Source of the DNA: Bacteroidota bacterium
GTDB taxonomy: Bacteria; Bacteroidota; Bacteroidia; AKYH767-A; JABDAW01
Direction of reading: 5' to 3'
DNA: 37,444 bases
NCBI GenBank assembly: GCA_013288905.1
Contig: JABDAW010000010.1
Span: 1 to 37,444 of the forward strand
Of the stretch, positions 1 to 7,989 are shown piece after piece (the first letter of the stretch is position 1; every line of letters starts with the position of its first letter). The position numbers and the translations under genes were made by a program. The notes beneath the pieces were generated by a model that ran no database searches, had not been told where the DNA came from, and worked only from the letters and a program-made list of their open reading frames with translations.

Positions 1-466
1 AACCTGAAACAATACCCCGTTTTTCTAATCCGTTTTGTACCGCCTCTTCCATAATGGTTCTTACGATATAAACTGTGGTTTGGAATAAATCAGCCGTTGT
101 CTTTTGTACCTTTATTTTTAACAAAGCTAAGATAATATACTTTGCAAATAGTAATGTGTAGCCTTTCATTGAATTGGCAAAAGTGGGTTGAATGGTTTTG
201 ACTTTATGCTCCTTGTCAATGTAGCGGGGCAAACGGCATATAATATAACAGCGGTATTGGAACCACCCTAAGTGTTGCCATGTCCTTTCTGGTGCTAAAT
301 CATATAACCTATATTGTTCGCCAGATTCAGAATAATATCCCTTATTATATTTAATGTTTATGGTAATCGTTTCTTCCTCATCGTCCTTTTCCAAAGACTC
401 AATAGAATAATCATCTCCCAGATTTAACATCTCCGCTACGAACTTTTTAAAATCGTTTTCTGCCAT
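1..466 (-). CDS. ISL3-family transposase, N-terminal part (cut by window edge)
   Basis: An open frame starts at the ATG at 466-464 and runs off the left edge without a stop, giving about 155 residues (MAENDFKKFV...). Residues about 58-80 carry an ERTWQHLGWFQYRCYI...RLPRY stretch, followed by a KVKTIQPTFANSMKGYTLLF segment. This matches the N-terminal zinc-binding/HTH region of ISL3-type transposases, where 'W.HL......Y......PR..' precedes 'V..I..PWA....GFT.LFE'. The family moves insertion sequences by cut-and-paste with a C-terminal DDE domain, which lies outside the window. Some cysteines normally present in the N-terminal zinc region are not all visible, so the domain may be divergent. A Tn5-like remnant lies 65 bp upstream on the same strand. 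Intactness cannot be judged. Confidence 0.72.
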   Translation of the reverse strand, partial: MAENDFKKFVAEMLNLGDDYSIESLEKDDEEETITINIKYNKGYYSESGEQYRLYDLAPERTWQHLGWFQYRCYIICRLPRYIDKEHKVKTIQPTFANSMKGYTLLFAKYIILALLKIKVQKTTADLFQTTVYIVRTIMEEAVQNGLEKRGIVSG

Positions 467-531
467 GTTCCGAATAGTTTACTTAAAGCCGCAAATTTAG
501 ATGATTTTATCATTCTCCATTAAAAACTTAC

Positions 532-719
532 TTAAGCCACTTTTTTATTGTTCAGGAACCGATAAGTTGCCTTTGTTGCAGCCTTATTGGAGTTCGCCCT
601 TCGAATGCTGACGGTAGTGGTTTTTTCAAAGGAACGACACACCAAAAGCCCCTTTTTTCCAGTCGTTTATCTCCAAAACGACCGGCAAAATCACAGGTGG
701 TAAGTTGAATTGTATTCAT
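532..719 (-). pseudogene. Frameshifted stub of an IS4/Tn5-type transposase DNA-binding domain
   Basis: Reading the minus strand from the ATG at 719-717, the first 24 residues include CDFAGRFGDKRLEKRG, which resembles the LGDkRLnkR signature at the N-terminus of Tn5-like IS4 transposases. The frame then breaks. From about position 645 a second frame continues the same domain (RSFEKTTTVSIRRA, then NSNKAATKATYRFLNNKKVA) and ends in a stop at 534-532. Adding one base in the A6G4 run near 653-662 would restore a single frame of about 62 residues. The catalytic DDE domain is missing, so the piece is dead in any case. It lies just upstream of the ISL3-type transposase on the same strand, and no clear terminal inverted repeats were found. 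The rest of 467-952 holds only this stub and the promoter-like box at 904-911. Confidence 0.7.
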
Positions 720-903
720 GAAGCAAAATTCGTATTTTAATACCTCGCCTGAACAACCTAAACTGTAAACTTATCAAATGCTAATTGTTAATTCAAAGGA
801 GATGTGGGTACACGGTAGATATTATATAGCTGCTTTTTTTGAAAAGTTTTCATGGGGAATAAAAGACCTTTGAAATATCGGATGGCTATAACGCAAGATT
901 TCA

Positions 904-911
904 TAAGTTTG
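904..911 (+). promoter_or_regulatory. Bacteroidota -7 box (TAAGTTTG) upstream of the DUF4340 gene
   Basis: TAAGTTTG matches the TAnnTTTG -7 consensus of Bacteroidota sigma factors and lies 41 bp before the ATG at 953. No convincing TTTG -33 box lies at the usual 17-23 bp spacing, so the gene may also depend on a promoter further upstream. Confidence 0.4.
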
Positions 912-952
912 CAGCCTGATAAAATAATAGTCTAAGACCTGATAAATCATTC

Positions 953-1981
953 ATGAAGAAAAATAGAATCACCTTGATCATCTTTTTGCTGCTTGCTTTT
1001 GCAGCCATAATTTTAGTATTGACGAATAGAAAAGGAACTATCAAAGAGTCATTAAAAGATTTTGCGGTGAAGGATACCGCTTCGATTACTAAGATTTTTA
1101 TGGCTGACAAAAGCCCCTCGCAAGTAACGTTAACAAGGGAAGCTGCCGGGCAATGGACCGTGAATGGGAAATTTGCGGCACGGAATGATGCCATGAAAAC
1201 ACTTTTGGAAACAATCAATCAAATTGATGTCCGCGCACCGGTTGCTAAATCGGCTTATAATAATGTCATCAAAGCCCTCTCGACTTCTGGAATGAAAGTT
1301 GAAATTTACAGTAAAGACAAACATTTGAAAACTTATTATGTCGGCGGCTCGACACAGGATAATATGGGTACTTTCATGATGATTGAGAATTCCAGTACGC
1401 CTTTTGTCACCTACATTCCAGGCTTCAATGGCTATTTAACTACTCGCTATTTTACTGAAGAAGATTTATGGAGAGACCGCACCGTTTTTAATTATTATCC
1501 CGATGAAATCACAAATATCTTTGTGGAATATCCTAATAAGGATAGAAAATATTCCTATAAAATAGATGCAAAAACTTTTACGGCATACAGCGGTGATGAA
1601 AAGGAAAAACCAATTGTTGACACAGCTAAAGTCTCCACAATTGTCGGGCTATTCAAGCATGTCAACTTTGAAGGTTTTGCAAATGGAGTGCCCCAACAAA
1701 CCAAGGATTCTATATTAGCAACCAATCCAATTGCGATAATCACTGTTGTTGATAACAAAGGCTCGAAGGATATGATTAAAGCATATCTGAAAATGCTGAA
1801 TAAAAAAGATTCGGTGATTGTTGATGATAATGGAAAACCCTTGAAATATGATATTGACCGAATGTTTGCATTGATTAATAACGGGAAGGATTTTGTGGTC
1901 ATACAGCATTATGTTTTTGATGCCATCATGGTCTCCTTTGATTATTTCAAAAAGTCTGTTGGCAAGAAACCCAAAGTTTAA
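953..1981 (+). CDS. DUF4340 domain protein, membrane-anchored
   Basis: 342 residues. An N-terminal hydrophobic segment at residues 5-24 (ITLIIFLLLAFAAIILVLT) without a cleavage motif suggests a signal anchor, with the rest in the periplasm. The soluble part, with motifs such as 'ITKIFMADKS...VTLTREAAGQWTVNGKF' at about residues 45-75 and 'DLWRDRTVFNY' near 165, resembles DUF4340 proteins. In Bacteroidota these commonly sit beside gliding-associated ABC transporter genes (gldF/gldG) and dnaN. Here dnaN follows after 68 bp, but the upstream side is insertion-sequence debris, so any gld partners are displaced or beyond the window. The biochemical function of the family is unknown. The ATG at 953 places the hydrophobic segment right at the N-terminus. 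Family call is from memory of the pattern. Confidence 0.65.
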   Translation: MKKNRITLIIFLLLAFAAIILVLTNRKGTIKESLKDFAVKDTASITKIFMADKSPSQVTLTREAAGQWTVNGKFAARNDAMKTLLETINQIDVRAPVAKSAYNNVIKALSTSGMKVEIYSKDKHLKTYYVGGSTQDNMGTFMMIENSSTPFVTYIPGFNGYLTTRYFTEEDLWRDRTVFNYYPDEITNIFVEYPNKDRKYSYKIDAKTFTAYSGDEKEKPIVDTAKVSTIVGLFKHVNFEGFANGVPQQTKDSILATNPIAIITVVDNKGSKDMIKAYLKMLNKKDSVIVDDNGKPLKYDIDRMFALINNGKDFVVIQHYVFDAIMVSFDYFKKSVGKKPKV

Positions 1982-1997
1982 TTTATCAACAATTGAT

Positions 1998-2026
1998 TTT
2001 GGATTCGTTTTAATAATATATCTTTG
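1998..2026 (+). promoter_or_regulatory. Promoter of dnaN (TTTG -33, TATCTTTG -7)
   Basis: A TTTG at 1998-2001 and a TATCTTTG at 2019-2026 are separated by 17 bp, a good match to the Flavobacterium/Bacteroides TTTG...TAnnTTTG promoter. Transcription would start near 2032, leaving a leader of about 18 nt before the dnaN ATG at 2050. Confidence 0.7.
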
Positions 2027-2049
2027 CACCCCAAATAAAAATTTAAACT

Positions 2050-3174
2050 ATGAAATTTATTGTATCCAGCGGGCTTCTTCTGAAGAACCTTCAAACCATA
2101 AGCGGAGTGCTGAATTCCAACACTCCATTGCCAATCTTAGAGAACTTTCTTTTTGATATTAATGATGGCGAATTGATCATTTCTGCATCCGACCTTGAAA
2201 CAACAATGACTACAAAGATGAATGTGGAAGCGAGGGAAAATGGGAAGATCGCTATCCCTGCCAGCATACTTTTGGAGACTTTGAAAACCTTTCCTGAAAT
2301 GCCTTTGACATTCACTTTTAGTACTGATAATTTCTCTATCGAATTAAGCTCTGATTATGGGAAATACAGTCTCTCCGGTCAGGATGGAGAAGAGTTTCCA
2401 CGCGTTCCTGAAATTGATGATGTGAAGACCTTGGAGATGCCTACCGGCGTACTTTCTGATGCTATCGTGAAAACTGTTTTCGCAACTGGGAATGATGAGT
2501 TGAGACCAGTAATGACAGGGGTGTTTTTTCAAATAGGATTAGATAATATTACCTTCGTTGCCACAGATGCCCATAAGTTAGTTCGTTACCGAAGGAATGA
2601 TTTGAAATCAACCGTTGAAACTTCTTTTATTTTACCAAAGAAACCTTTGAATCTTTTGAAGAATGCGCTTCCTTCAGAGGACACTAAGGTGAATATCAAT
2701 TATAATAATTCCAATGCTTTCTTTTCCTTTAATAATATCACTTTAATATGTCGGTTGATTGATGGTAGATACCCGAATTACGAAGCCGTCATTCCACAAG
2801 AGAATCCTAATAAATTGACTGTTGATCGTCAGACTTTTTTAAGTTCAATAAAGCGCGTTTCTATTTTCTCAAATAAATCAACGCACCAGGTTCGTTTGAA
2901 GATTACAGGCAGTGAATTACAGGTTTCTGCTGAAGACCTTGACTTTGCGAATGCCGCTCAAGAAAGAATGACTTGCCAGTTTGAAGGCGAGGATATGGAA
3001 ATCGGTTTCAATGCTCGTTTCATTCTTGACATGCTGAATAATTTAAGGACAAATGAAGTAGTACTTGAAATGTCTTCACCAAATCGTGCCGGGCTTTTGT
3101 TAGAAGCTCCAAACGAAAGAAATGCTAATGAAGATATCCTAATGTTGGTGATGCCTGTCATGCTGAATAGCTAA
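2050..3174 (+). CDS. dnaN: DNA polymerase III beta subunit (sliding clamp)
   Basis: 374 residues, the usual length for the beta clamp. The protein forms a head-to-tail dimeric ring around DNA and tethers the replicative polymerase. Recognisable features are the N-terminal MKFIVSSGLLLKNLQTISGVL (domain 1 start), 'NTPLPILENF', 'GEEFPRVPE' near residue 117, 'DELRPVMTGVFF' near 148, 'ATDAHKLVRYR' near 172 (start of domain 2), 'IDGRYPNYEAVIP' near 236, and the C-terminal LMLVMPVMLNS, which forms part of the protein-binding pocket (canonical MPMRL). A clear TAnnTTTG promoter precedes it. dnaA and recF are not adjacent, so this is not a classical origin cluster. The next gene begins about 130 bp downstream with no clear terminator between. 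Confidence 0.97.
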   Translation: MKFIVSSGLLLKNLQTISGVLNSNTPLPILENFLFDINDGELIISASDLETTMTTKMNVEARENGKIAIPASILLETLKTFPEMPLTFTFSTDNFSIELSSDYGKYSLSGQDGEEFPRVPEIDDVKTLEMPTGVLSDAIVKTVFATGNDELRPVMTGVFFQIGLDNITFVATDAHKLVRYRRNDLKSTVETSFILPKKPLNLLKNALPSEDTKVNINYNNSNAFFSFNNITLICRLIDGRYPNYEAVIPQENPNKLTVDRQTFLSSIKRVSIFSNKSTHQVRLKITGSELQVSAEDLDFANAAQERMTCQFEGEDMEIGFNARFILDMLNNLRTNEVVLEMSSPNRAGLLLEAPNERNANEDILMLVMPVMLNS

Positions 3175-3285
3175 GGCATTCTTTTTCCGGATGCATCCTT
3201 CAAAAAATCCATTTACAATTTAAGTATTAACTATTCGTTTGCCTTTCTATCCTTACTCAAGAATGGTAAATAATAGATATATTGA

Positions 3286-3293
3286 TAAGTTTG
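3286..3293 (+). promoter_or_regulatory. -7 box (TAAGTTTG) just before the TonB receptor gene
   Basis: TAAGTTTG fits the TAnnTTTG consensus. If used, transcription would start around 3299-3301, only a few bases before the ATG at 3305. That argues for 3305 over the in-frame TTG at 3239 or ATG at 3263. No good -33 box is visible. Confidence 0.4.
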
Positions 3294-3304
3294 CAGCAGT
3301 AAAA

Positions 3305-6106
3305 ATGAGAATTTTGATTGCCTGTATAAGTTATTTAGCCTGTTTCAGCGATTCTTTAACCAAAAAAAGCAACTTCTTTTCTTGGAAAAGCAACTGCTTC
3401 TTTCAGAAAAGCAACTTCTTTTCTTGGAAAAGCAACTGCTTCTCTCGGAAAAGCAACTCCTATTTCTGGAAAAGGAGTTGCTTTTTCCAAAAAAGCAACT
3501 CCTTTTTTCAAAAAAGCAACTGCTATTTCTGGAAAAGCAACTGCTTTTTTCGAAAAAGGAACTGCTTTTATTACAATAATACTACCTCATTTAATAGAAT
3601 TTTCCTTATCAGCGTTATTATTTTCGCTTTTTTTAATTCAATCAATTGCTTTGCGCAGGAAGGCAAAGCTACCATTTATGGTATGGTTTCAGATAGTGTA
3701 GGAAAGCCTTTGGCTGGGACTACAGTAGCTTTGTATGGCTCCAATCGTTTCCTTACTATAACTGATTCATCGGGTATTTATGAATTATCAATACCTGCAT
3801 TCTTAAATGATACAATTATTTTTAGCTATGTTGGTTTAGGAATTGGTCATACCTTCGTGAATCTAAGAGAGGGTGAAAAGAGAAAACTTAATATGACTTT
3901 AGTTTTCTCCTCTACCAATCTCCCTGAATTCGTCAAGAAGGAAGATAAAATTGACAGAGGAACTCCCATGGAAATTATCAATCCCAAAATTGTCGATGTT
4001 AACCCTGGTCCTAATAATTCCATTGAATCTATAGTAAAGACCTATCCTGGTGTTACCTCAAATAATGAGTTGAGCAATCAATACAATGTTCGCGGTGGAA
4101 ATTATGATGAGAATTTAGTTTACATCAATGATGTCGAGGTATTTCGTCCCTTCTTAATTCAAGCTGGACAGCAAGAGGGATTAAGTATAATTAATTCTGA
4201 TTTGGTATCCAATGTTGCATTTTCTGCAGGAGGTTTTGATGCCGCTTATGGCGACAAAATGTCCTCGGTTCTTGATATTAAATACAAGCGACCAACTGAC
4301 TTTGCAGGCTCCGTCAGCTTGAGTCTGTTAGGTCAAAGCCTCAGCCTGGAAGGCAGTGCAGGCAAGGGACATCGCTTCACTTATCTTTTTGGTTTCAGGG
4401 AAAAATCAAACAATTATGTTCTTGGGAGCTTGGATACAAAAGGTGATTATAATACTGCCTTTACAGATGTTCAAGGGCTGATGACTTATGATATTAATGA
4501 TAAATGGGAACTTGAAGTCTTTGGAAATTTTTCAGAAAACAAGTACAATGTCGTTCCTTCAAACAGAACTACTACATTCGGAACTGTAAGTGCTGCGTTG
4601 AATTTTGTTGTTTATTTCGATGGGCAGGAAATAGATTCTTATCAGACTTTGAATGGGGCAGCCACTCTCATCTATCACCCTAATCAACACTTCAAATTAA
4701 AGTCTATTTTCTCTGCTTATCAGGATAATGAGAATGAATCTTATGACATAGAAGGACAGTTTTATTTGAATCAATTAAATAACAATCTCGGCAGTTCTAA
4801 TTTTGGAAATGTAGCCTTCAACCTGGGTGTGGGCACTTTCATAAATCACGCCCGCGATGTCCTCAATGCGAATGTCTATAACTTTGAAGAAAAGGGCTAC
4901 TATACTTATGGCAAAAACAATGAATTACAATTTGGTGCCAAGGTTCAGCATGAGGTCATCACCGACAATCTCAATGAATGGAATTATGTTGATTCTGCTG
5001 GCTATTCCATCCCTATTCAGCCCGATACTGCCATCACTTTGCAGAATCCTGTGTGGGTTACTCACAACATTAGTTCAAACAGATACAGTGGTTATGTTCA
5101 GAACAAATGGGTATTTGATGCTGCATCAAAACCTACATTGACTCTTGGCGTAAGAACAAATTATTGGGACTTGAATAAACAGAATGTCGTCAGTCCACGC
5201 GCCAACTTCAGCATCAAGCCAGAATGGAAGGCAGATTTTGTATTTCGAGCTGCATGGGGCATCTATTATCAGCCCCCTTTCTTTCGCGAAATGCTAGACT
5301 TGAATGGTAATCTCCATACTGACATTAAGGCTCAGGAGTCAATTCATTTTGTGCTTGGAAGTGACTACAATTTTAAGGCTTGGGATCGCCCTTTCAAATT
5401 TGTTTCTGAGGCTTATTATAAAATATTAGACAACCTTGATCCTTATTTTATTGATGATGTACGCATCCGCTATCTTGGAAATAATCAAGCTACAGGATTC
5501 GCTGAAGGCATTGATTTCAGGCTTAATGGCGAGTTTGTAAAGAATGTAGAATCATGGGCAAGCCTCTCCATCATGCAAACAAAGGAAACCATTGCCAATA
5601 ACAGTTATTACAATTATTATAATAACGAAGGTCAACAAATTCTCCCTGGCGTAATTGATACAAAAGCTGTGGACAGCGTCAAAAACACAGTAGGTTCTAT
5701 TCCACGCCCTGCCGACCAACGGATTACTTTCAGCATTTTATTCCAGGATTATATTCCTAAACATCCTACCTTCAAAATGAATTTGAACCTTGTCTTTGGA
5801 AGTGGCTTTCCTTTCGGACCGCCAAACAGCACCAACTTCCTTGATGCCTTCAGGATGCCGTTCTACCGTAGGGTGGATATTGGTTTTTCCAAACAAATTG
5901 TCGGCGAAAATTCCAAAGCCCCAGACCACATTCATTTTTTGAAACACTTCACCTCCATCTGGATAAGTCTTGAAGTTTTCAATCTTTTGGATGTCAGCAA
6001 TACCGTGTCCTACACCTGGGTTCAGGATGCAAGCGGCACCAAATATGCCGTTCCGAATTACCTCACTACACGCCAGCTTAACTTGCGGCTGAATGTGAAG
6101 TTCTAA
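3305..6106 (+). CDS. TonB-dependent receptor with carboxypeptidase-regulatory-like domain; 5' end holds a 21-bp repeat array
   Basis: 933 residues from the ATG at 3305; the frame is open from a TTG at 3239. After a short hydrophobic start (MRILIACISYLACFSDS), ten heptads of the K-S-N-x-F-x-[WQR] type follow. A second signal-peptide-like segment (RIFLISVIIFAFFNSINCFAQ) then precedes GKATIYGMVSDSVGKPLAGT, the usual carboxypeptidase-regulatory-like domain. The plug domain has 'YNVRGGNYDENLVYINDVEV' and 'AGGFDAAYGDKMSSVLDI', and a 22-strand barrel ends with 'TTRQLNLRLNVKF' and a terminal Phe. Such receptors import large substrates across the outer membrane using TonB energy; no substrate can be named, and no SusD-like partner is next to it. 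No ATG, GTG or TTG lies between the array and the second hydrophobic segment. Either translation runs through the array or a rare start codon is used. Confidence 0.85.
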   Translation: MRILIACISYLACFSDSLTKKSNFFSWKSNCFFQKSNFFSWKSNCFSRKSNSYFWKRSCFFQKSNSFFQKSNCYFWKSNCFFRKRNCFYYNNTTSFNRIFLISVIIFAFFNSINCFAQEGKATIYGMVSDSVGKPLAGTTVALYGSNRFLTITDSSGIYELSIPAFLNDTIIFSYVGLGIGHTFVNLREGEKRKLNMTLVFSSTNLPEFVKKEDKIDRGTPMEIINPKIVDVNPGPNNSIESIVKTYPGVTSNNELSNQYNVRGGNYDENLVYINDVEVFRPFLIQAGQQEGLSIINSDLVSNVAFSAGGFDAAYGDKMSSVLDIKYKRPTDFAGSVSLSLLGQSLSLEGSAGKGHRFTYLFGFREKSNNYVLGSLDTKGDYNTAFTDVQGLMTYDINDKWELEVFGNFSENKYNVVPSNRTTTFGTVSAALNFVVYFDGQEIDSYQTLNGAATLIYHPNQHFKLKSIFSAYQDNENESYDIEGQFYLNQLNNNLGSSNFGNVAFNLGVGTFINHARDVLNANVYNFEEKGYYTYGKNNELQFGAKVQHEVITDNLNEWNYVDSAGYSIPIQPDTAITLQNPVWVTHNISSNRYSGYVQNKWVFDAASKPTLTLGVRTNYWDLNKQNVVSPRANFSIKPEWKADFVFRAAWGIYYQPPFFREMLDLNGNLHTDIKAQESIHFVLGSDYNFKAWDRPFKFVSEAYYKILDNLDPYFIDDVRIRYLGNNQATGFAEGIDFRLNGEFVKNVESWASLSIMQTKETIANNSYYNYYNNEGQQILPGVIDTKAVDSVKNTVGSIPRPADQRITFSILFQDYIPKHPTFKMNLNLVFGSGFPFGPPNSTNFLDAFRMPFYRRVDIGFSKQIVGENSKAPDHIHFLKHFTSIWISLEVFNLLDVSNTVSYTWVQDASGTKYAVPNYLTTRQLNLRLNVKF
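3368..3577 (+). repeat. Array A: 10 x 21-bp degenerate tandem repeat
   Basis: Ten consecutive units begin at 3368, 3389, 3410, 3431, 3452, 3473, 3494, 3515, 3536 and 3557, each exactly 21 bp. The common part is AGCAACTGCTTTTTTC followed by xGAAA. The core AAAAGCAACTGCTTTT is a dyad (AAAAGC/GCTTTT around AACT). The sixth unit departs from the others and reads GGAGTTGCTTTTTCC, the reverse complement of the core with its flanks. The array lies in frame in the 5' part of the TonB receptor gene and translates into ten heptads. It shares the octamer AGCAACTG with array C (13573-13778), there on the minus strand. Confidence 0.93.
3470..3511 (+). terminator. Terminator-like hairpin inside array A
   Basis: AAAAGGAGTTGCTTTT (3470-3485) and AAAAGCAACTCCTTTT (3491-3506) are perfect 16-bp inverted repeats with a 5-base loop, followed by a short T run to 3508. 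On RNA this is a strong stem followed by U residues and could terminate or attenuate transcription entering the TonB receptor gene. It arises because the sixth unit is inverted relative to the seventh. Function is inferred only. Confidence 0.5.
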
Positions 6107-6138
6107 ATGATCAGATAATAATCTTCCTGTATTCTTTT

Positions 6139-6146
6139 TAATTTTG
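6139..6146 (+). promoter_or_regulatory. -7 box (TAATTTTG) of the beta-helix gene
   Basis: TAATTTTG, followed by CA, fits the TAnnTTTG consensus and lies 41 bp before the ATG at 6188. A -33 TTTG is not evident. Confidence 0.45.
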
Positions 6147-6187
6147 CATATAATTTTATCATATATTATAACCTAAATATTTTTACA

Positions 6188-7633
6188 ATGAAAAAAATCT
6201 TCACTTCAATTGCCGCAATGATTATATTTACGGCATCAGTGTTTCAAGCTATCGGACAAACGAATGTTTCCGGTAATATTTCTGCAAATACCACTTGGTC
6301 TATTAGTGGAAGCCCTTATATAATCACTGATTCGGTGGTTTTAATGCCGGGATATAAGCTTACGATTCAGCCGGGTGTAACTGTAAAATTCAATCATCTG
6401 TGCGGATTGCAGATTAATCAATCTACCATTATTGCATTAGGTAATGCCACTGATTCTATCATCTTCACTGCGGACACAAGTGCCCCGTATCAAGGCTTTT
6501 GGGGTAGTATTTATCTGAATCAAAACGACAGTTCTGTCTTTAATTATTGCAGTTTTAAATATGGAAGCATAGCTCTCAACGCCTCTCCGGTGGATACAGT
6601 TATCATCAAAAATTCTGTATTTGATTCCAATCTAATCGCTCTTAATGCGTCCCAATGCAACGTTGACTCTTGCATCATCAGCAACAATTATCAATATGGC
6701 ATAGAGGATCTTTATTTTTCAAGTGTAAAGAATTCCGTGATTGCAAATAATGATAAAGGCATTGATATTGCAGGGTATTCCACACTGAGCAATTGTTTGA
6801 TTGCTTGTAATAATACCGGATTTAATGGTGGCACTGCCGGTGGAATTTCAGTCATCAACACAGTAATTCAAAATAACGTTACCGGATTAATTGGCAGTGG
6901 AAATTATTCAGTAAAAAATTGCATCATAGACTCGAATGCAAACATAGGAATCAGCCTGAATGGGATTACCGATACTTTGGAAAATTGTAAGATAGCGCAT
7001 AATGGATTTGGTTTTGAATATACCGGATCCCACTGCTTCATTACTTTAAACGAAATCACCAACAACGCTATGGGAATAAAATATGGCGGCACTTCGGATA
7101 GTATTTTTTGCAATGCAATTTGCAATAATTCAACTTATAATCTGAATTATACTTTATCAAACAACACTCAAAGTTTCCACAATAATTATTGGTGCACTAC
7201 TGATACTGCTGCCATTGACTCTGCAATTTATGATCATGTGCAAGACACTTCTCTTGGTCTGGTATTCGTTGCCCCTGTTGAATCTGCGACATGCAGTAAC
7301 ATCGGTCCTTCTGCATTTTCTGTCCCACAATTTACCAGTTCATGCAGCAGCCTTATGTCCGTTCCAGCGATTCAAAACAAGAAAGATATCGTTACCATTT
7401 TTCCGAATCCTTTCCATGATTTCACGACCATAAATATTCAAGGAGCAGAGGCGTATAATAATACATCTTTACATATCTATAATTTATTTGGACAAGAAGT
7501 CAGGACTATAATTGTCGGTTCCAATACCCAACTAACCATTACCCGAAATCAATTAAACTCGGGAATGTATTTCTATAAACTTATAAATGGTAATTCAGAA
7601 GTTTTGGGTATGGGCAAGATGGAGATTGAATAA
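6188..7633 (+). CDS. Secreted right-handed beta-helix protein with T9SS type A sorting domain
   Basis: 481 residues. A signal peptide (MKKIFTSIAAMIIFTASVFQAIGQ) is cleaved at about residue 24. Residues about 25-360 are made of short repeating strands rich in N, S and C of the type 'IKNSVFDSNLIALNAS', 'VKNSVIANNDKGIDI' and 'LSNCLIACNNTGFN'. This is the periodic pattern of parallel beta-helix proteins. After a linker, residues about 400-481 form a type A C-terminal sorting domain: 'IFPNPFHDFTTINI', 'SLHIYNLFGQEVRTI', 'LNSGMYFYKLING'. The protein should therefore cross the outer membrane by the type IX system and be anchored or released at the surface. Its ligand or enzyme activity is unknown; no pectate-lyase catalytic residues can be assigned. 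A 21-bp array begins 16 bp after its stop. Confidence 0.85.
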   Translation: MKKIFTSIAAMIIFTASVFQAIGQTNVSGNISANTTWSISGSPYIITDSVVLMPGYKLTIQPGVTVKFNHLCGLQINQSTIIALGNATDSIIFTADTSAPYQGFWGSIYLNQNDSSVFNYCSFKYGSIALNASPVDTVIIKNSVFDSNLIALNASQCNVDSCIISNNYQYGIEDLYFSSVKNSVIANNDKGIDIAGYSTLSNCLIACNNTGFNGGTAGGISVINTVIQNNVTGLIGSGNYSVKNCIIDSNANIGISLNGITDTLENCKIAHNGFGFEYTGSHCFITLNEITNNAMGIKYGGTSDSIFCNAICNNSTYNLNYTLSNNTQSFHNNYWCTTDTAAIDSAIYDHVQDTSLGLVFVAPVESATCSNIGPSAFSVPQFTSSCSSLMSVPAIQNKKDIVTIFPNPFHDFTTINIQGAEAYNNTSLHIYNLFGQEVRTIIVGSNTQLTITRNQLNSGMYFYKLINGNSEVLGMGKMEIE

Positions 7634-7649
7634 GTTTCCTGAATCCACA

Positions 7650-7880
7650 AAATCTCATTTTATTGACAAAAACCTGTTTAGGTTTCAAGAAAAGCTGTTA
7701 CGGTTTTACCAAAATCGCAACGGGTTTTACCAAAACAGGGAGCTCTTTTGGTGAAAGCTAAACCTCTTTTTGATAAACCGGAAGTTCTTTTTGCAAAACC
7801 TAAACGTCATTTGTAAAAAGAACTTCTGGTTTTGTCAAAGGAGCTTCTTGTTATTGTAAAACCTGTTTAGCTTTCCACGA
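7650..7880. repeat. Array B: 11 x 21-bp degenerate tandem repeat
   Basis: The DNA from 7671 to 7880 divides into ten consecutive 21-bp units without any insertion or deletion; a weaker unit precedes it (7650-7670). Units are strongly diverged but keep AA at the start, TTTT near positions 13-16 and mostly AA at the end, for example AAGCTGTTACGGTTTTACC, AATCGCAACGGGTTTTACC and AACCGGAAGTTCTTTTTGC. Units 1 and 10 both begin AACCTGTTTAG. Local dyads occur (ACCAAAA...TTTTGGT around 7728-7752; AACCTGTTTAGGTT). It fills the gap between the beta-helix gene and the barrel gene, and ends 109 bp before the latter's ATG, upstream of its promoter. Confidence 0.85.
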
Positions 7881-7917
7881 AGGTTTTCAGATTTATTAGT
7901 ATTGAAATTATTGAATA

Positions 7918-7945
7918 TTGGTTGTTCAGAAAATTCCTATTTTTG
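7918..7945 (+). promoter_or_regulatory. Promoter of the barrel-miaE operon
   Basis: TTG at 7918-7920 and TATTTTTG at 7938-7945 are separated by 17 bp and fit the Bacteroidota TTG/TAnnTTTG promoter. The start point would be near 7951, giving a leader of about 39 nt before the ATG at 7990. Array B ends 37 bp upstream of the -33 box. Confidence 0.6.
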
Positions 7946-7989
7946 TACCGATAAAATAGTATTAACCAATAACCAAAAATTTATTCACA

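Noticed and set aside
1982-2049. Chromosomal origin near dnaN
   Set aside because: dnaA and recF are absent, no DnaA-box cluster is visible, and the gap is only 68 bp with an ordinary promoter.
3239-3304. TTG at 3239 or ATG at 3263 as start of the TonB receptor
   Set aside because: Both lie upstream of the only promoter-like box (3286-3293) and add residues without signal-peptide character; 3305 is preferred but not proven.
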